From contig CM030932.1 in assembly GCA_018136815.1 (NCBI GenBank), positions 4,169,980 through 4,233,979 on the forward strand: 64,000 nt of DNA, read 5' to 3'. A program made the translations under genes and the position numbers. Of this stretch, positions 30,414 to 39,201 are shown in pieces; positions within the stretch are counted from its first letter, which is position 1; the number at the start of each line of letters is the position of its first letter. Source of the DNA: Isochrysis galbana. Lineage: Eukaryota > Haptophyta > Isochrysidales > Isochrysidaceae. The notes beneath the pieces are model-generated. The model was not told the origin of the DNA, did no database searches, and saw only the letters and a list, made by a program, of their open reading frames with translations.

Positions 30414-30938
30414 TGTCTTTGCTTTCATGGAGATCCCTCGTGGCGTCCATCACGAGAGGCATCTCTTGGGCGAGGCCGCGACCGCTTTGCCGATAGGGCC
30501 AGCGCGTCCGTTGCTAGCCCCATTTGACGAAGAGGAGGCCACGTGTCAACTTGGTTCACGAGAAAGGGGGAAAGTGAGGCTGGTGCATCTGAGGGGAGCG
30601 AGACTAGGCCGGTTGCGGGGAGCATTTGGACTAGATTGCCGAGGCCGTGGAGCGGCCTCATCATCGCGGCTGAGTCTTGAAGAGCTTTCAGTGAGGGGTT
30701 GGCTGACTCGCCGCCGTCGTCGTCACCAATGTGGAAGGATGCTCGTTGTACGTGATGAGAAGCGCGCAGCGGTCAAACACCAAATCGGCAACCCCTTCGA
30801 AAAATCAGCTTTTGTATTCTAGCTCCTCAACTAACTTAATCGTTGGTTGCGATGGGGGAAAAGAACACGGAACACCTGAAGATTCAGGGCTACACACCTA
30901 TTGCTAGACCGGTTACTACTACCTTCCAAGAGGGTGCC
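30414..30938. other. 3' flank of COPB1
   Basis: No gene is recognised. A 170-residue frame that starts inside COPB1 and runs to 30822 is a shadow continued by chance. Confidence 0.4.
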
Positions 30939-30990
30939 AACTAAGTTTATACTTGGTTCGCGCCCATGGGGGGGCACGAGCACGCCACAC
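30939..30990 (+). mobile_element. Isolated end of the palindrome element
   Basis: AACTAAGTTTATACTTGGTT (30939-30958) is followed by CGCGCCCATGGGGGGGCACG. This matches the left end of element A (11471 onward) for about 50 bp and then diverges. Confidence 0.7.
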
Positions 30991-31094
30991 CAATCTGGTC
31001 TTGGAGGATTTGTTGAAGGATTGGGAGTCCCATGTGCTGCCTTGGGAGCTAGAGATGGTTGTGGAGGAGCCAGAGGACGAAAATGACTGTTAGC

Positions 31095-31442
31095 TCTGCA
31101 TCTGTTCCCGTTAGTATTGTAACTATAGTTACTAACTTTATAATACCTGATATTAGGCTAATATCAGGTCTGATATCAGGTGTTAGGTTGTCAAAACCTG
31201 ACGACCTGATCCCTGACGTCCCATCACTGAGAGAAAGGGGGGGAAAGATCACCGGGGGGGGGGGCGCGGGCCACCGGACCATATCTAAGTCCTTCCCAGC
31301 CCCCCCCACAACCTGGGCCCCTAAGTAGAGCACGAGGGGAGTTGCCGCAAGGCGGGAAGTGAGGGAGAGGAAGGGAAATGGGCGTGGCTACAGTAGCTAA
31401 CCCCATAGCCACGCGCGAGGGGAGAACATTAAAAGTTTTTTT
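31095..31442 (+). mobile_element. LINE-A 3' tail fragment preceded by palindromic sequence
   Basis: 31105-31210 is full of short palindromes (TGATATTAGGCTAATATCA). From about 31225 the sequence matches the 3' tail of the LINE-A copy ending at 58064: CCCCCCCACAACCTGGGCCC, AGAGCACGAGGGGAGTTGCC, GGCGTGGCTAC, then AACATTAAAAG and a T-run at 31436-31442. A GCGGGCCACCGGACCATATC block near 31267 is shared with 33014. There is no coding part. Confidence 0.8.
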
Positions 31443-31949
31443 CCCCGTAATATCTCAAGATAACGAATGCCTTCGCTCGACATTTCATAGTCAACTGGGC
31501 CCCTATCTCGACGCGCGAGCCTCGGTCGATTCCGATCGAACCAGTTCTCTCTCTCTCTGAAGAAGAAAGGATGCGTGTGGATCTTGAGGAGGAGGGAAAG
31601 GTGCTGATGAAATGGATGCAGCTCCACTCCCACAATCACAGAGACACATGCTGCGCTCCATGACCCTATCGTTTATAACGATAGTTGAGCGCCAGCGAGG
31701 GAGAGGCAGGGGAGGCGAGGGCCTAGCCCCAGCCTCCTCTGCCCCCTGAGCTGGCCTCCAGGAGCCTCTAGGGATCGCGGATCGCCAGGAGGTAGCTGCA
31801 GGCCTGTTGCAGGCGCGTCATCGCGCGTGCCGCAGGAGATGGGAGAGAGAGCGCGGAGAAGGGGGTGGGCGGAGCGACAGCTTCGCCCACCGAAAATTAG
31901 TTAAGTCCCGCACCTGTTTACAAAGTCGGGACTGAAGGCCCGCCGCCAC
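31443..31949 (-). mobile_element. Palindrome variant with MERS-type start, next to a decayed element-A fragment
   Basis: On the minus strand AACTATCGTTATAAACGATA (part of 31666-31686) is followed by GGGTC and ATGGAGCGCAGC (about 31660 down to 31648). The arms are CTATCGTT and AACGATAG instead of the usual sequence. On the plus strand 31685-31780 (GAGCGCCAGCGAGGGAGAGG to CTGCCCCCTGAGCT) resembles the middle of element A. 31443-31640 shows no gene. Confidence 0.55.
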
Positions 31950-32837
31950 AACTAAGTTTATACTTATAAATAAAATAATTAATGTTATATCCTAGCCAAC
32001 CCCACTAGCTACTTGGACACAACTTTTCCGTCCCGGAATCCCGCCATGCCTGACGAGCCAGGTGTCCGAGTGCTACCGGGGGGAGGGGGCACTGCCCCCT
32101 CCCCTCAATATTTGTCCTCCCCCCAGTGCACGCACCGACCCCGCGCACCCCAGCACGTCCTCTCCTCGAGTCCACGCTGGGGGAAAACCCCTTTCGGGTA
32201 AAAGCAACGCGGGGGGGGGGGGCACTCGTGAATAGGGGCCCAGGAGCGCTAATCTCTCCTCGCCGAAGCGAGTGGCCGCGGCGAGCCGCGGCCCTTCCCT
32301 CCTGGCTCTGGCGCCCCCGTCTTCTCCTACCCAAACGGGGCGAGAAGACACGTTTCTGCCGGAGGGGAGAGCTGCCGCTCCCCCCTCCCCTCCCTCTTCC
32401 CTTTTCCTCCTCTCTTCCCTGCGGCGGGGGCCCATGGCGCGCGCCTGCGGCCCCTCTTCAGGTCCCCAGGAGGCCGGCAGGGGCCTGGGAGCGCAGCTCA
32501 GGGGGCAGGTGAGGCTGGGGCATGGCCCTGGCCCCTCCTGCCTCTCCCTCGCTGGCCCTCGAGCCCCTGCCAGTCGACTGGAGCTGGCTGGGGGGTCCTG
32601 ATCAGGGGGGCCCAGGGGGAGGAGGGGCTGGTCAGAGGGATGGGCAGGCCACGACGGGCCAGGGCGGGCGAGTCAGGCGGGCCTGTGGGGAGAGGAATGG
32701 GTCAGCAGGGCTGTGTGCTCCTGGCAAGCCATCAGGCGTGCCAGGAGAGTGGGTGGTTCCTCCCCCATGGCGGGGGAGGAGTGGAGAGAGAGGGGGGCTC
32801 GTGCCCCCCCATGGGCGAACTAAGTATAAACTTAGTT
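31950..32837 (-). mobile_element. Repeat element copy B, palindrome at both ends
   Basis: Inverted copy of the element at 11471-12344. It begins with AACTAAGTTTATACTTA (31950-31966) and ends with AACTAAGTATAAACTTAGTT (32818-32837), which are inverted copies of each other, so the palindrome serves as a terminal inverted repeat. The AT-rich end (TATCCTAGCCAACCCCACTA) and GC-rich body match copy A throughout. No catalytic ORF is present, so it is non-autonomous. The next base pair begins another palindrome-headed element. Confidence 0.8.
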
Positions 32838-32838
32838 G

Positions 32839-33219
32839 AACTAAGTTTATACTTAGACGCGATGGAGCGCGCCGACGCGACTCCCCTCTCCTTCGGGCCC
32901 CCCGCCGAGGGCGCCCCCCCAGTGCCCATGGAGCAGCCGCTGTCGAAGCGGCCGCGACCGCCCACTGAGGCCGAGCATAGGAGGAAAGGGGGAAACGGAT
33001 CACCGGCGGGGGGCGCGGGCCACCGGACCATATCTAAGCCCTTCACCCCGATCCCCCTTGTAGTGCACGGGGGGAGCTGCCTGATGGCGGGGGGGAAGGG
33101 CCGGAGGAGTGTGGGTGTAGAAAGTATCAAGTATGAAGTATGCTACGTGTAGGTAGTGGATCCATGCATTCGTGCGCCGCGAGTGCGGTAAGAATATTAT
33201 GAATTATGAAGTTTTTTTT
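32839..33219 (+). mobile_element. Short composite element: palindrome/MERA head joined to a LINE-like 3' tail
   Basis: The palindrome 32839-32856 leads to ATGGAGCGCGCC (32862). After the KRPRPPTEAE codons (about 32975), the sequence switches to the tail seen at 31225: AGGAAAGGGGGAAACGGATC, GCGGGCCACCGGACCATATC. It ends with GCGCCGCGAGTGCGG, AAGAATATTATG, GAAG and a T-run (33211-33219). The whole unit is about 380 bp, so it looks like a complete non-autonomous element with head and tail but no middle. Confidence 0.65.
32862..33152 (+). CDS. Small MERA...KRPR protein of the composite element, 96 aa
   Basis: The peptide starts MERADATPLSFGPPAEGAPP, then PMEQPLSKRPRPPTEAE, and then reads into the tail sequence until 33152. 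The KRPR cluster looks like a nuclear-localisation signal; that is inference. The start is 6 bp after the palindrome. The same pattern, with a different middle (MERAPPPSLAAAALAAINDA, then MDTPLSPKRPRQDD), is encoded at 38533 and 38727. This keeps the MERA start and the PLS.KRPR end despite changed DNA, which argues that the peptide matters. Confidence 0.4.
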   Translation: MERADATPLSFGPPAEGAPPVPMEQPLSKRPRPPTEAEHRRKGGNGSPAGGAGHRTISKPFTPIPLVVHGGSCLMAGGKGRRSVGVESIKYEVCYV

Positions 33220-33332
33220 CTTATTAGTTAGCGTGCGCGCCTATGCAAATCGGCATCACTCGCTTGTCGCCGGCCGCACTACTCTATGGCCGCGAGCTCC
33301 GCGTGTCCCCTCAACTGGCCGACCTCCATCGC

Positions 33333-33352
33333 AACCAACTATAAAGTTAGTT
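33333..33352 (-). repeat. Palindrome variant before ATGGAGGTCGGCC
   Basis: Reverse complement AACTAACTTTATAGTTGGTT is identical to the variant at 5125-5144. It is followed by GCGATGGAGGTCGGCC on the minus strand. Around it (33220-33692) I see no gene. Confidence 0.7.
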
Positions 33353-33692
33353 GGCCCTGCGAGCCATCAGCTTTCAGGACCGCGATGCGCGATGCGAGCG
33401 CCGTTGATACGCCGCGATGGTTACCTCGTGGGCATCACCGCCGCGGTGACGGGTCACGTGTGGGGCCCACGCGGGGGGCGATGTAGTAATAGATCCCAGG
33501 ACGGGATATTATACCTCGAGACGGAGCGCATCCGGAACAGGCGCTCATGGATATCTACCGTCTAGTCTAGCTTCGACGCCACGACTAACGACTGCGTCGG
33601 GCTACATCCTGCATGCGCTACACGAGGATATCCATGTCAACACATTGCATCGCTGCTTTGTTCCCCTAGGCTAAGGCTAAAACGGCTCCTCT

Positions 33693-36600
33693 TCACTCAA
33701 GCAAAGAGTCGGCCGCTTGGCCCACGTCCCAACCGTGCCGCATTAAGGCCTCCCGCGCGACATCCGGGGAAAACCCCAAAGTTACCAACTCATTGACTTT
33801 TGTTACGTGGCTGCCGGCGCCGTCGAAGCCCGATGTGGGCACTTGCGGGGTCGACGCAGAAGCCCTCAGCATCTTATTGCTCGCGCTACGGCTAGTGTCT
33901 GTTCGTGCCGGAGATCTCGTCGACGACTTCGATGAGGAACGACTAGACGCCCGCGACCAAAAGGAGCGAGATGTAGGGCGAGGTAACTGCGAGGGAGACG
34001 CACACGCTCCACCGGGAGCACTAGCGGAATTTCGAAGGCTCGCTGGATTGGGCGACGAATCACGTTCAATGGTAGGGCGGCCGTCGCCGTTGGAACCCCG
34101 GAAAGTTTGGGGGGGGATTGAGCTGCCGGGCCGCAGGGCTAAGGGGGAGGCATGGTCTGCAACCTGTGAGGAAGTCGAGACAGCGGCAGCCGTCGACGCA
34201 ACGGGGCGCTGACTAGATGCGGCTGCGGTGGCAACAGCACATGGGCTTGCTCGCAACAAGGGGTCAGCGGCGAAAGGAAGGGGTCGAGAAGCGGATTTCG
34301 CCGAGGGCGGATCGGCAGCTGGCAACGGGAAAGAGTCCTTCGCAGCTGTTGTGGGCGAGAATGCGTCAGCAGACGGGAGGTTTAGAGCAGCTTTGGAGTG
34401 GACCTCTGGCTGGAATGTGGCATTGCCAAAGCCCTCTGTCCCAAAATCAGCAAATCCCCCTTGGGGCTCGAAAGCGGCATCGAATGAGGCGCCAGGTGGG
34501 AATTCCGCAGAGGAGATGGCGGGGGAGAACGCTGAACTCTTTGGTTTTGTCGTGGCCCCCTCCGGCAATTTGCTCGGGAAGTGAGTGGTGCTGGCGCCGC
34601 CGCTTTCGACGGCGCTAAGCCCGCTCGGCAAAACAGGGGCTTCGACAACGTTCGTGGCGAGGAGTTGACTTCTCTGCATGGCTTCAGCATCATCGAGTGC
34701 GGAGAATCCGTCGTCGGGGCCGAAACCTCCGTTCGACCCGCCGAATCCGTCGCCGTCCGTACCAAAGTCCTTCCCGCCAAAATCTTGGTTGGTCGCACCA
34801 TCACCAAACTTGCTAGGTGTGCCTTTTGCACCTTGAACGCAAGCCCTACCTTGTGTCGTCGAGACCGCCACGTTCCCACATATCGCCCCTGCGCTATCGA
34901 GACCAAAATGCCCGTTGTCAAAGCCGTCGTCTGTGAAGCCGTCCGACTCGAAGTTCCCAATCTCCAACCCACTTGTACCGAAGGTTCCGGACCCGAAGGC
35001 ACCCGCATCAAAATCTGAATGAATGGAGATTGGCAAGGCATTGTTATGCCCTGAGTCGAGGATAGACGAAGGTGCGAGCAAGCTGCGGGAATCTGGCCCC
35101 TCTGCAGGTGTTGCTAGAACGAGTTCTCCACTTAAGTCCATCGCCACTGTGGTGAAGGGATTCGGCGGCGTTGAAGCGTCCGCTATCGCGCTGAGGTGCC
35201 CTCCCGATGCCGAGGCAGCTTTAGAGCCTTCTCCCAAGACGTCGTGATCCAGGCTGCAAACTCCTCCGCCGACCTCATGATTTAATCTAGGCGACATCTT
35301 GTGCGAGGCAATCAGCGAGGAGGGTTGGCTGGAGCCGGCACTAGTGCTAGCATGCAGGGCCTCGTGGACGGCTGACGCGGCTGAGAGCCGCTTGAGCCGT
35401 TGTTCGGTAGCCTCCTGCTCGGCAGCCATGCGCTCTACCGCACATTCCACAGCTTCTGTAGAACGCCCCACGGCTCCTGCTGCCCCAACCCCATGACTGC
35501 CGCCGCACTTGCTTTCTCGCCCTGCAGGCGAATGGCGCTCCATCGCCCGAGCGCCCAAGTTATCCTCGGATCCAGCGCTCATTCCGACCTCTACGAGCGG
35601 GGGTTCCCACGAGGTCTCACCGTCGGAATTGTAGTAATAATCACGCCCATCCTCGGCTCGGGCGCGGTGCCAGCCGCGCTTCAGAACCAAATCCTTCGCT
35701 AGAAAATCCTCGTCATAAGACTCGCCGCTTTCCGAATTGGACGACCCCGAGAAGGCATGATCATCGGGCGCCGCCATTACCGGAGCCGATAGGCTCTCAA
35801 CGGCAGCTTTGCTGAGACTAGCGTCCTTGCGCTTTCGTGGCGAACCGTCCGCGATACGGCGCTCGGGCAATGGCTTCTCGCCGCAGGAATTCTGTGAGTT
35901 GTGGCGACCGGAATTGTGCCCAGAGGAGATTCGATTGAAGCGGCCGCTGGAGGGCTCGCCTTCAGCGAGCCTCGACGAACCTCCACGACCACTATCTCTA
36001 TGACCACTAGTTGGCCGTGACACATGGAACCTCTCCGTATCCTCCACGTGGCCCAGTTGCTCTCTCAGCACCTCTCCTTCTGCCGCCAACTGCGCGGCCT
36101 CCACTTTTTGGGGAAGTCTGGATCGTGCCGCGGCGAGCCCTTCCGTAACCAGAGTGAGATGGCGCTGCCGGAGGTCACGCACGTCGTCTCGTGCAGCGGC
36201 TAGAGCGGTGTTGGCATTTCGGACTTCTGCAAGGTGAGATTTGAGCATAGCCTCTGCTGCCTGAACCTCCATGCCAAGTGTCCGAATCTATGACGGGTCA
36301 AAGGCCGAGATAACAGCATCAGCGTGCAACACGATTAAAGGGGGTGAAACAAGCGAGCGTGCGATGCGACTAGGCATGTCGTGTTAGAGGTCGACCACCC
36401 CGGCTCCAGCAATTCGAACGGGCGATCCTCTGCACCCAACCGCACCTCTTCCTGCATAACAGCGAGTTCCTCGTGTTTGGTGTTGAGCTCAGCACGCAGC
36501 TCCGCCGCCTGGCGGGTAGCGGACTCAACAGAGCGTGAGCACTCCATCTTCTCGCGGAGGCACGCCGCACGCTGCATTCGGACCATCTCTACCTGGCCCC

Positions 36601-38251
36601 GCAGCGCCTCGCGAGCATCCGCAGCCTTGGCCGCCCGTTTCCGCTCCTCGACTAGCTCGGCTTTGGCCTTTGCCAACCTTCGCCGCTCCGCCTCAAGCTC
36701 GAAAGCCGTTCCCTCGGGCGGTCTGAGCTCCGCTTCCAGAGCCTCCATGCTTTCGCCCTGTTTGCGCCGCGTGACGAGGTGCATTGCGAAGCAGAACTCG
36801 TCCTCGTCAAGGAACCCAGAGCCGTCGGTGTCGGCGAGAACCGCCAAACGATCCACCTCTGCCTCGGGCAGCTTTGACCGCAGCATAAATGCGCGCATCG
36901 CGCCGGTGTCGACACGCCCATCGGCATGTTTGGGGAAGGAAGCAAAGACCTTGAAATATTTGTTGCGCTCCATGGATGGTGGCGCGAAAGCGCGCGCATT
37001 CGTGACCCTCTCGCCAGCGCCACGCAAGTGGGAGAGCCCGCAGCCGGACAGAGGCGAGGATCTGGTGCCAGCGCCCCAACTGCTGCATTCAAGGCGAGAA
37101 ACGCCCGCCCCAAAGACCGGCGAGGCCCCCAAGGAGAGCGGTGAGGAGGCTCCACCCAGCCTGTCCACGCTCTCGCCGATGGATATTGCCGGGCTTTTGC
37201 TCAGACTGCCGCAGGCAACGCGCACGGGGAAATCCGACGATGAGTTGGAGGATTGTGCGGCTGTGTTGTCGCCGCGTGTGACACTCGTCACTGCGCCTAA
37301 ACTCGATGGCGGCTGGCCATCAGCCATAGAGCGCGAGGGATCATGGGCGACATAATCGGCATGGAACGATGTCGGAAGCTGTGGACACGCCGACGCCCCA
37401 GCTGGGGGCGTTGCAGACGTCGAATTCGACTGTGGAGGCGCCGTTTTGGCCGGGTGCGATGAGGACATGAGCGCCGCTAAACTTCCGGATACGGCGCCCA
37501 TGCCAATGCATGTGCCGGACGAAGGTGGAGCGCTTGCGGCGGCGGGGGCTGCAATCTCGTCTTCACCTAGCAGTCCATAGAGCTGGGTCGAGGCGACTTG
37601 CGCCGGCGCAGGGGGGGTAATGGCCGGCGTGGCCATGCCACCGCACGCGCTAAGTGGGCCCATCAAATTCAAGAGATCATTACTGTCGCGGGCACTCACA
37701 TGTGAGGTGGCTAAGTGCTCACCACTGCCTTGTATCGGCATTTGCGGCAGCGCATACGCCATGGCAGCGCACGACTTGGATAGGGGAAATCGCGATTCAC
37801 TGCCATCAGCCATCGCATAAACACCGACTCCGTCACCAGCCTGTGAGACGCTAGCATTTTGCGTGGGAACGTCGCCCACGGTGCCCTTCCCAGATCTTGG
37901 GCTATCTGAGGTTATCGACGAGCCGACGCTAGCGGCCCAAAGCTCCCCTTGGCCACAACAGCTCCCCGCTGAGCCAGCTGTCACACATTGCGAAGTGCTG
38001 CCGATACTATCAACCGAGTGGTCGCCCGTAGCACCGAAGCCCGGTGAGATCGGCGCTGCAGTCGATGGCAGCGCTAATGGCGCCATGGCAAAGACAGCGA
38101 ACGGATCGTCCCCATCTCCTGCATCCACCACAGGGGCATCTCCTCTGGCCGAGATGGAACTGTGGCCATTGGGGTCGCCTGTCCCAGATGCACATGCGCC
38201 GTCAGACTGCGCATCGGCCTGCAAGACCTGGAGTTGCGGCTCCGCCACCAT
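33693..38251 (-). CDS. Eps15/Ede1-like endocytic adaptor: EH domain, coiled coil, WW domain, UBA domain; about 1466 aa
   Basis: Exon 1 is 38251-36446 and exon 2 is 36287-33693, with intron GTGCGG...TCATAG joining two halves of a coiled coil. The N-terminal 420 residues are low-complexity with a DDPFAVF motif of the AP2-binding kind. An EH domain lies at about 427-510 (RNKYFKVFASFPKHADGRVD) with the EF-hand loop DTDGSGFLDEDEF. A coiled coil spans about 520-690. A WW domain lies at about 803-829 (GWHRARAEDGRDYYYNSDGE, then TSWEPPL). A Gly/Phe/Asp-rich linker with repeated GF and DGF follows. A UBA domain ends the protein (VNELVTLGFSPDVAREALMR, HGWDVGQAADSLLE). EH plus coiled coil plus UBA is the plan of yeast Ede1. 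The WW domain is unusual. The ORF runs on to 38323, but a CTCTTGCAG acceptor just before 38251 suggests an upstream exon. Confidence 0.85.
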
Positions 38252-38336
38252 CTCCTGCAAGAGGTGAGCAGAGAGGACGGGGGGGGAAATCTGGGTCGTG
38301 GGGTGAGCACTCAGCCGGCCCACACCACCACAAGGG

Positions 38337-38390
38337 CCCTAACTAACCCTAGCTCTAACCCTAGCCCGCCTAACCCTAACTAACAACTAG
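38337..38390. repeat. Interstitial telomere-like repeats
   Basis: CCCTAA-type units recur in degenerate form: CCCTAACTAACCCTAGC, TCTAACCCTAGC and CTAACCCTAACTAAC. This is the complement of the TTAGGG telomere repeat. They lie just upstream of the EH gene. Confidence 0.6.
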
Positions 38391-38475
38391 AACCACCCTT
38401 GGCCACCTAGGGGAAAAATCAGGGCATTGCGCGTGTCACTCAACAAGGCCGAAATAATGGGGTCCATCAAAGAAA

Positions 38476-38510
38476 GTGCGATGAGGGATTTGAACCCGCA
38501 ATAGTGTCAA
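38476..38510 (-). tRNA. tRNA 3'-half remnant
   Basis: On the minus strand GCGGGTTCAAATCCCTC is a T arm with a TTCAAAT loop, followed by a seven-base ATCGCAC that fits the 3' side of an acceptor stem. No matching GTGCGAT 5' strand or anticodon arm lies in the expected place; a palindrome repeat occupies it. It is therefore a truncated tRNA or tRNA-derived repeat, not a working gene. Confidence 0.35.
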
Positions 38511-38532
38511 CTATCGTTAAAACGATAGAGTC

Positions 38533-38655
38533 ATGGTCATGGAGCGCGCGCCGCCTCCCTCTCTCGCCGCCGCCGCCCTCGCCGCGATAAACGATGCACT
38601 CATGGACACGCCCCTGTCGCCGAAGCGACCACGCCAGGACGACCCGCCCGACTAG
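38533..38655 (+). CDS. Small MERA...KRPR peptide, 40 aa (tandem copy 1)
   Basis: It encodes MVMERAPPPSLAAAALAAIN, DALMDTPLSP and KRPRQDDPPD. It starts 4 bp after the palindrome. Compared with the copy at 32862 the ends (MERA; M-x2-PLS-x-KRPR) are kept and the middle differs. No domain is known to me. Confidence 0.4.
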   Translation: MVMERAPPPSLAAAALAAINDALMDTPLSPKRPRQDDPPD

Positions 38656-38726
38656 GTGGGCGAAGGAGCCAGCGCGCCACGCCCCCACAACGCCAAGAAC
38701 AGCGAGACAGTTAAAACGATAGAGTC

Positions 38727-38849
38727 ATGGTCATGGAGCGCGCGCCGCCTCCCTCTCTCGCCGCCGCCGCCCTCGCCGCGATAAACGATGCACTCATGGA
38801 CACGCCCCTGTCGCCGAAGCGACCACGCCAGGACGACCCGCCCGACTAG
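38727..38849 (+). CDS. Small MERA...KRPR peptide, 40 aa (tandem copy 2)
   Basis: Same 40 codons as the copy at 38533, in the second tandem unit, bounded by the half palindrome on the left. Confidence 0.4.
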   Translation: MVMERAPPPSLAAAALAAINDALMDTPLSPKRPRQDDPPD

Positions 38850-38900
38850 GTGGGCGAAGGAGCCAGCGCGCCACCCCCACAACGCCAAGAACAGCGAGAC

Positions 38901-39000
38901 NNNNNNNNNNNNNNNNNNNNNNNNNNNNNNNNNNNNNNNNNNNNNNNNNNNNNNNNNNNNNNNNNNNNNNNNNNNNNNNNNNNNNNNNNNNNNNNNNNNN
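38901..39000. other. Assembly gap (100 N)
   Basis: Exactly 100 N within or at the end of the tandem repeat, probably because the array could not be assembled. Confidence 1.
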
Positions 39001-39201
39001 GATAGCCCAAGCGCCAAGCGCCAAGCGACGAGTGGACGATGGACTCATGCGACTACTGACAACAGTCTACTATAAAACACATCCAGACACGCCACACTTG
39101 CCCTACTTCCCTCTCCCGCGCTCGCCCCCCCCCCCCCCCCGCCCCCCCCCCCCCCCCCCTTTCCCCGCCCCCCCGCCCCCCTCCGCATCCCGTCGCGCGC
39201 C

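Larger units (their letters stand above)
38509..38900 (+). repeat. Tandem repeat, two 194-195 bp units with palindrome and MERA ORF, ending in a gap
   Basis: Unit 1 starts with AACTATCGTTAAAACGATAG (38509-38528). Unit 2 starts at about 38711 with the right half of the same palindrome. Both continue AGTCATGGTCATGGAGCGCG and end in CCAAGAACAGCGAGACAG. They differ by one or two bases. The array runs into the 100-N gap at 38901, so the true copy number is unknown. Confidence 0.9.
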
